Shown here: positions 58,847 through 64,000 of the stretch, in pieces
Numbering within the stretch: position 1 is the first letter of the stretch
Layout of the letters: every line of letters begins with the position of its first letter
NCBI RefSeq assembly: GCF_041260155.1
Contig: NC_091942.1
Location: forward strand, 4,268,501-4,332,500
Reading direction: 5' to 3'
DNA: 64,000 nt
Source of the DNA: Ptychodera flava
Lineage: Eukaryota; Hemichordata; Enteropneusta; Ptychoderidae
Position numbers and translations under genes: made by a program
The notes under the pieces: model-generated
The model's input: only the letters and a program-made list of their open reading frames with translations
The model's database searches: none
Told to the model about the DNA's origin: nothing

Positions 58847-59970
58847 GGTAGAATAGGGCTCGGAGACAGATATTGGGACTCTCAAATTTTTTCGGTTATT
58901 TTCTGATCTAACGCTTACAGGGGTTCATTTTAAGGTAAAGGGCGACGAATTCGGACGCGCACACGCTTTAGAACGTTTCTGCGCAGATTTAACTCCAGCC
59001 TGCCGCAAATGGGTTATTTTGTAGCGCATGTATTTAACATCACCTGTCATTGTTGAAATTGCGCTTTTACCTAATTTTTTGACCCAGTGTCTTAGAAGTA
59101 CATGTGACCTATAACCTTGTCATATTTTGACCCCCTAGGAAGCTGGTTTATATTCAATATGAGCGAAAAATTAACATTTCTCTCCCATTTATATGGCGCA
59201 AATTACCCATTCACCTGGAGATATTGTAAAAAGTAGCGTGGTGACACCCTTTTATTAAAAGTGTAAACTAAATGGTATTATGTCAGGAGTTTATTCGCCA
59301 AGTTTGGTAAAAATGACACTATTCAAAGCGACAGGAAGAAAGTTCGAAAATTATGTAGTGATATAATTTCGATATCGTCATTTTGTAATCGATACTTATG
59401 TTAAAATTTCTTCACAAACATCATGAAAACTATACATTCGATAGATATGGATCTTAATTCTTGGTATTTATTAAAATTAACTCATTTGCTAAGCGTTTTA
59501 TAATTGCTTTCTTTAGTTTAAGTGAATTATATCATTTTTATTTATTTCTAACGACGCCATTTTAACGTCCGTTTCCATGGAAACGAGCGTGGTGACCCCC
59601 ATTTTTTATTTCATTTTTGCACTTGCATAACTTCCAAGGATATTTGTGCAAAGTTTCAAGAAAATGACACCACAACTTAATTTTGACGTAATTCGTAGTA
59701 CTTCACCTTAAAGCTCTTGGAGTAAGAAAAAATTTACCATCTTAGTTTTTCGGAAATTTGAAATTTTGTTTTTCCTTATAGAAATAACATACAGGTGAAG
59801 CCCATTTAAAATTTCAAATACCGGTAAATTTGGGATTTTGCCAAACTTTGCTCTATGAGCCGTGATTTTCATTCCTGATTTGGTACAAGAATCAGGTTGA
59901 AACTTTGTAAATCCATTGAGGAAAGTTAGCGCGAGAGTTTAAGTCTTTCACTTTCGAGGCGCATGCTCCC
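58847..59970. mobile_element. TTAA miniature transposon, family A, copy 5, split by another element
   Basis: Left end TTAA then GGTAGAATAGGGCTCGG, right end CGAGGCGCATGCTCCC. The family sequence stops at 58930 and resumes at 59712 (AAGCTCTTGG); the insert is described separately. Confidence 0.85.
58934..59707. mobile_element. Second TTAA-flanked element nested in family A copy 5
   Basis: 774 bp, TTAA on both sides (58930-58933 and 59708-59711). Ends GGTAAAGGGCGACGAATT and, inverted, GGTGAAGTACTACGAATT. No coding capacity. A different family using the same target type. Confidence 0.85.
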
Positions 59971-60669
59971 TCAATACTTGAAATTGACATACAAAACAAA
60001 ATAGTCAAAAAGTGTAATCAAAAGTTTCAGTTACTGGCTCTTTTAACCTGTTGAGACTTAGTCGGATTAGACAAGTGCAAAAGGTGTTTAAGGAAATTAG
60101 TGATCTACACAGTTCGTATACACTTGACAAATGGACTACTTTTTATCGATTTTCAAGTCACGCTGTGCTATAACCAGCGTAACATGGCTTCCATTCTACG
60201 GCCCTTCAGAATAAACGTATTGTACAGAGATACCAGCTGTAGTATTAGTTACGGACGGGCAAAGACTCATACTGCGCTTCGTTGAGTGATTGGCATGCCT
60301 ATTACACGAACCTAGATCGAAAAATACCGATAGTATGTTGCTATTTAAAGAAACATGGCCATGTATGAACACAATCAGGGAACTGAAAACCTGTGTAAAT
60401 TACCGTTTTGGGCCGAAAAAATAAGCTTTTGGTATTGCATGTCATAATCTCGCATACTTTAACTATAAACTCTTTGGTAATGTATTTTGGAAACAGCGAT
60501 GGCTTTCATCATGTTCAACGGTGACCGGTTGTTACTACAGCTGTGGGAATGGTAAAGTTTTGCCTTTCATTGGTCCTTTGATCATCCTTTGTGCTATCAT
60601 ATTTGGTCTTCTATTTCTTTCTTTTCTGCTATAATTCTCCAACTAACCAATCTGATTCTAGTGTTGTCA

Positions 60670-60707
<38 letters not shown>

Positions 60708-61995
60708 TCATCGTCTTGCCCCAAGCTCTGAAATTGGAAATCGGAGTTGACATCTGCGGCTCAAGGACATATTCAGCATGAAAAATTCAGTCTGACAAGT
60801 TCGGTCACGACATGAAACATCTGTGATCAAATTAGATTCATTGTCTTAGATAACACTCAATTGCTTGCCTGTGTACTTATCAGCGTTTATCACGAAACCC
60901 TGAACGGTTGGAGTGTTTATATGCGAGAAATCTGTAAGTGGTCGTTAGTTGATAGGGAGGGGGTAGCGCAGTTTGTACTACAGTTTGGGTCAGAAAAGGC
61001 AATACACTCAACTCCTGCATCGACCAAGTGGGTATTAAAGATCCTCCCTTTTGTCGGGGACAATAGATAGCACTCCAGACCCCACAGTCACCCATGACTG
61101 TAGTTAGCTCCTAAGTTGATGTCAATTGTGTCATTTTATAACAAGCTTTTAAGCGGAGCTTTAATGTGACTGTCACCGTTGAGGTGTCCATTGGCAGGTT
61201 CCCGTAAGATGGCTTTGTTGACTGGCAGCTCGACAGACAATGACCAACAAGCATCATTTTGTCCGGCGTGTATCTCTCTGATTACAGATTACTATACAGT
61301 TCCTTGATTGTCATGTGGAATTTCCAGCTGGTCATGGCGAGAAACAAGTCTTTCAGCGCTTCCAGAAATAACCGTTTCGTAACTAATTTGTGATCACGTG
61401 GTACTCAAACCAAGTGCATCAGTTAAGGAACCTACTTCTCATCAAATAACAGGAATACTTTTAATGAAGTGGTCTATCTAGATTTTAGTAGGAATACTTT
61501 TGACGGGATAGTCTAGAATTTAGCGGCATTTTTTTTTCTTTCACAGAGCCGGAAAATGACGAATACATTTCGATAGGAGAATGAGTGATTATGAGTTTAC
61601 TCTTATATATGGGTAGGGTGCCTTTGTAGCATTCGATAGGCCTCGCTAATATTGAATGTACATCATAGTCAAAGCTATCAGAGACAATAATCGTGTGTTT
61701 AACCCTTCGTAAATATAGATTATTCGTTTATCAAAATGACTGTCTCTTGAACTCATAAACTCAATCTTACCAAGGTGAAACAGATGTACACTGAAAAACA
61801 AACGAACCCTGACAAACCAATCATTGCGTGTCTACAAACAATTCTTGTGGTCAGTTGAGCAATAAGTGCATAGGTAGCTTGTCAACAGACAGGCAGGTGG
61901 GTAAGCAGCTTGGTGGGCAAGGAGGTAGATAATTATGGTTTATAAATAAGTTTCTGGTTCTAGTTAGTTTATCTGAAATTGTAAGAAGTCACCAT
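59971..61995. other. Intergenic DNA with a (GTT)n tract
   Basis: No supported gene. A TTG/GTT trinucleotide microsatellite lies at 60671-60716. No repeat ends noted otherwise. Confidence 0.5.
60671..60716. repeat. (GTT)n microsatellite
   Basis: About 15 uninterrupted GTT units. Confidence 0.97.
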
Positions 61996-61998
61996 TAA

Positions 61999-63182
61999 GG
62001 GAGCCTTCTGTAATTACATGAGGCGGGCCGGGGGAATTTTGGGCACACCTGTACCGTAATATGTGACCCTCTCCTATCCTCCTGTCTAAAATGTGAACCT
62101 CCGCATTGTCCGACAATCTAAAACTTGACCCTCCCCTTATAACTACTGCAGTGTTGTCCCCAGGAAAAACTGAAACAGTATCGGCTAATTTACATAACAA
62201 TTGGTTCAATTGTTATGTTAGTTAGGGACAAATTACAGAGGGGAGGGCTGGTGTTTTTGGAGGGACAGTCGCAATTTATCATACAAGAATTTTTGAAGAG
62301 ATATGGTATTTCATACATTTGAGAGAGGGTCACCATATTTTGGCAAATATAAGAAGGCAAGATGTGGCTGATGTAGTGCTTCATTCAAAAATATCAAATC
62401 ATAATACATGAAGTCTATCAGGCAATTATTTACAATTTTCCCCCACAAAACATGCTATATCTGTATATTATATATGTTGATAATGTATTTAAATGTACTT
62501 TGCTTGAATTGGGAAGTAAAATGTGCATTTGTGTACAAGAAATTGATTTTGAAATTTCATCTAAAATGTTGGTTTATTATACATGGCAGTCTATGATGAA
62601 ACTATGAATAATTTTTTTCAGTACAAAATAGGTAAATCTGTGGATGTATGTGCGCTTGATTTTATTTATATTAATGTTCTTGATTAGACTAGAGTGGTTA
62701 CAATTCCATGGTTGTGCATGGAATTTGATAACGGAATTTCACTGAAATGTTGATTCACTTTACATGGGAGAACTATGCACAATTTTTTCCAATATGAAAA
62801 TTACAATATCTTTGCATTAATGTATCATTTGATAATTGATATACACTTTTCCACCTACTGCATATGTTTTTGTCTCTTGTCTGTTATCAGTTTTAGCTGT
62901 TGGAGGTGTGTAATATAGGATACCACTGTAACTTCTTTGCTTGCAAAAATTATAGATAATGTGTACGTATTTAAAAGAATCAGCCTACTTCGTTGGTGAT
63001 TTCCTATTCAGGAAATATCACATGGACAATCAAAGGTTTGGCCATAAAATCAGCTTCAGTCAAAAGTGACCCTCCCCCAAGATAGGTTTATAAAAAGTGA
63101 CCCTCCCCCTTGAACAGTTTTCTAAAAAGTGACCCTCCCCAAAATTCCCGTGGCCCACCCCCTGTAATTACTGAAGGCTCCC
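61999..63182. mobile_element. Harbinger-like non-autonomous element H2 (TAA duplication)
   Basis: Inverted ends GGGAGCCTTCTGTAATTA and, from the right, GGGAGCCTTCAGTAATTA, with similarity running about 45 bp. TAA flanks at 61996-61998 and 63183-63185. The interior shares the same 175-180-bp type units as H1 (for example CATGGCAGTCTATGA and AAACTATGAATAATTTTTT). No transposase frame. Confidence 0.82.
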
Positions 63183-63221
63183 TAACACGAGACTAAGAAT
63201 TGCTCGATATGTATGGATTAA

Positions 63222-63567
63222 GGTAGTATGCGCCTCAAAAGTGAAAGACTTAAACTTTTGCTCAAACTATCTTTAAGGAATCTTTCAACCATTATGATAC
63301 TCTTTCGAAATCAAGAATGAAAATCGGGGGTCACCATGCAAATTTTTGTGATAGAGAAACAAATTACCCTAGATTTACCGATATTTAAAATTCAAACTGG
63401 ACGCTACCCCTGTGGAGAAAAATAAAATTTTTGATTTTCGAAAAACAAAGACGGTGACAGTTTTTCTTACACCAAGAGCTTTAAAATGAACCCCAACAAG
63501 TTGTAGATCTGAAAAGAATTGTAAAAGTTTGAGAGTCCGAATATCTGTCCCCTAGGCGCATTCTACC
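63222..63567. mobile_element. TTAA miniature transposon, family A, copy 6
   Basis: Left TTAA (63218-63221) then GGTAGTATGCGCCTCA. The right end TAGGCGCATTCTACC is followed by TTGA, a one-base change from TTAA. It sits 36 bases after the duplication of H2. Confidence 0.85.
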
Positions 63568-64000
63568 TTGAAGAGGACGATAAATACTATGTGACATGTG
63601 TACCTTGTTAAAGAATGGATCATCGAAATTTTGCAGAGATAGTCAGAATATGGGCAAGCACTTTTTCTTCAGTAAACAGTTTACACTTTTCAGCACAAAA
63701 CTGCTATTTTTCCCAGAATTCCACAAGTTCTTTATTTCTTTCATTTTTGATCCCCCACCACCACCACAACAACAATTGAATGGTCTTGGTTAATTTAACG
63801 ATGAACTGAAAATGTAACATTGCATAATAGCCATTCACTAAATTGTAGCCTGTTTTTTCAGTGTACAAAGCCAAGAAAGTGGTTATGTTGCTCTCAAACG
63901 GCACTTTCTGATGCAAAGCAGTGTCTGTGCATGTCTGATTTGTTTTGGTCAAAAAACGGGGGGCCCCACTTAGTTCTCAACAAGCTACTTAGCCCCTCAT
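63568..64000. other. Window end, nothing recognised
   Basis: AT-rich DNA with a short CCA/CAA run near 63,755-63,775. No gene or repeat ends seen. Confidence 0.5.

Overview
The window looks like genomic DNA from an invertebrate deuterostome. An ambulacrarian such as a hemichordate is my best guess. The evidence is a complete actin gene with introns at codon positions typical of deuterostome actins, an AT-rich background dense in DNA-transposon relics and CR1-like LINE tails, and a Polinton. The species itself cannot be read from the sequence.

Region 1 (about 1-11,060) is most of a Polinton/Maverick, cut by the left window edge. On the + strand it holds the end of an A32-type packaging ATPase, a chromodomain integrase, an unknown 254-residue protein, a protein-primed family B DNA polymerase and a small membrane-segment protein. 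On the - strand it holds a deoxynucleoside-kinase/DnaQ-exonuclease fusion, the major capsid protein, a small unknown protein and an acidic coiled-coil protein. It is a fossil with roughly half a dozen to ten breaks, but several frames are still long and open, so it is not ancient. Its last 200 bases carry two kappaB-like palindromes.

Region 2 (about 11-34 kb) is an actin cluster full of transposons. Copy A (+, exons 2-5 of the usual five) has lost the two residues that position the hydrolytic water in actin (Gln137, His161). Copy B (+) has only exons 4-5 plus two partial extra copies of exon 4. Copies A and B share a direct duplication of about 2.4-2.6 kb. Copy C (-) is a complete, ordinary 376-residue cytoplasmic-type actin with a noncoding leader exon and a perfect CArG box. 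Inserted among them are a Harbinger-like element, an element with an 8-bp duplication holding a LINE 3' end, a snapback palindrome, a TTAA-flanked Kolobok-like element and other inverted repeats.

Region 3 (about 34-64 kb) is mostly intergenic. It has one convincing host gene: a three-exon minus-strand gene (45,476-49,457) for a 194-residue secreted protein with six cysteines in a CC-C-C-CC arrangement and a basic tail. Its introns and flanks carry copies of one TTAA-flanked miniature transposon family (about eight copies in the window, one holding another nested element), a second Harbinger-like element, LINE 3' ends and microsatellites. The long stretch 49.5-58.8 kb shows no gene I can support.

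No tRNA, rRNA or CRISPR array was seen.
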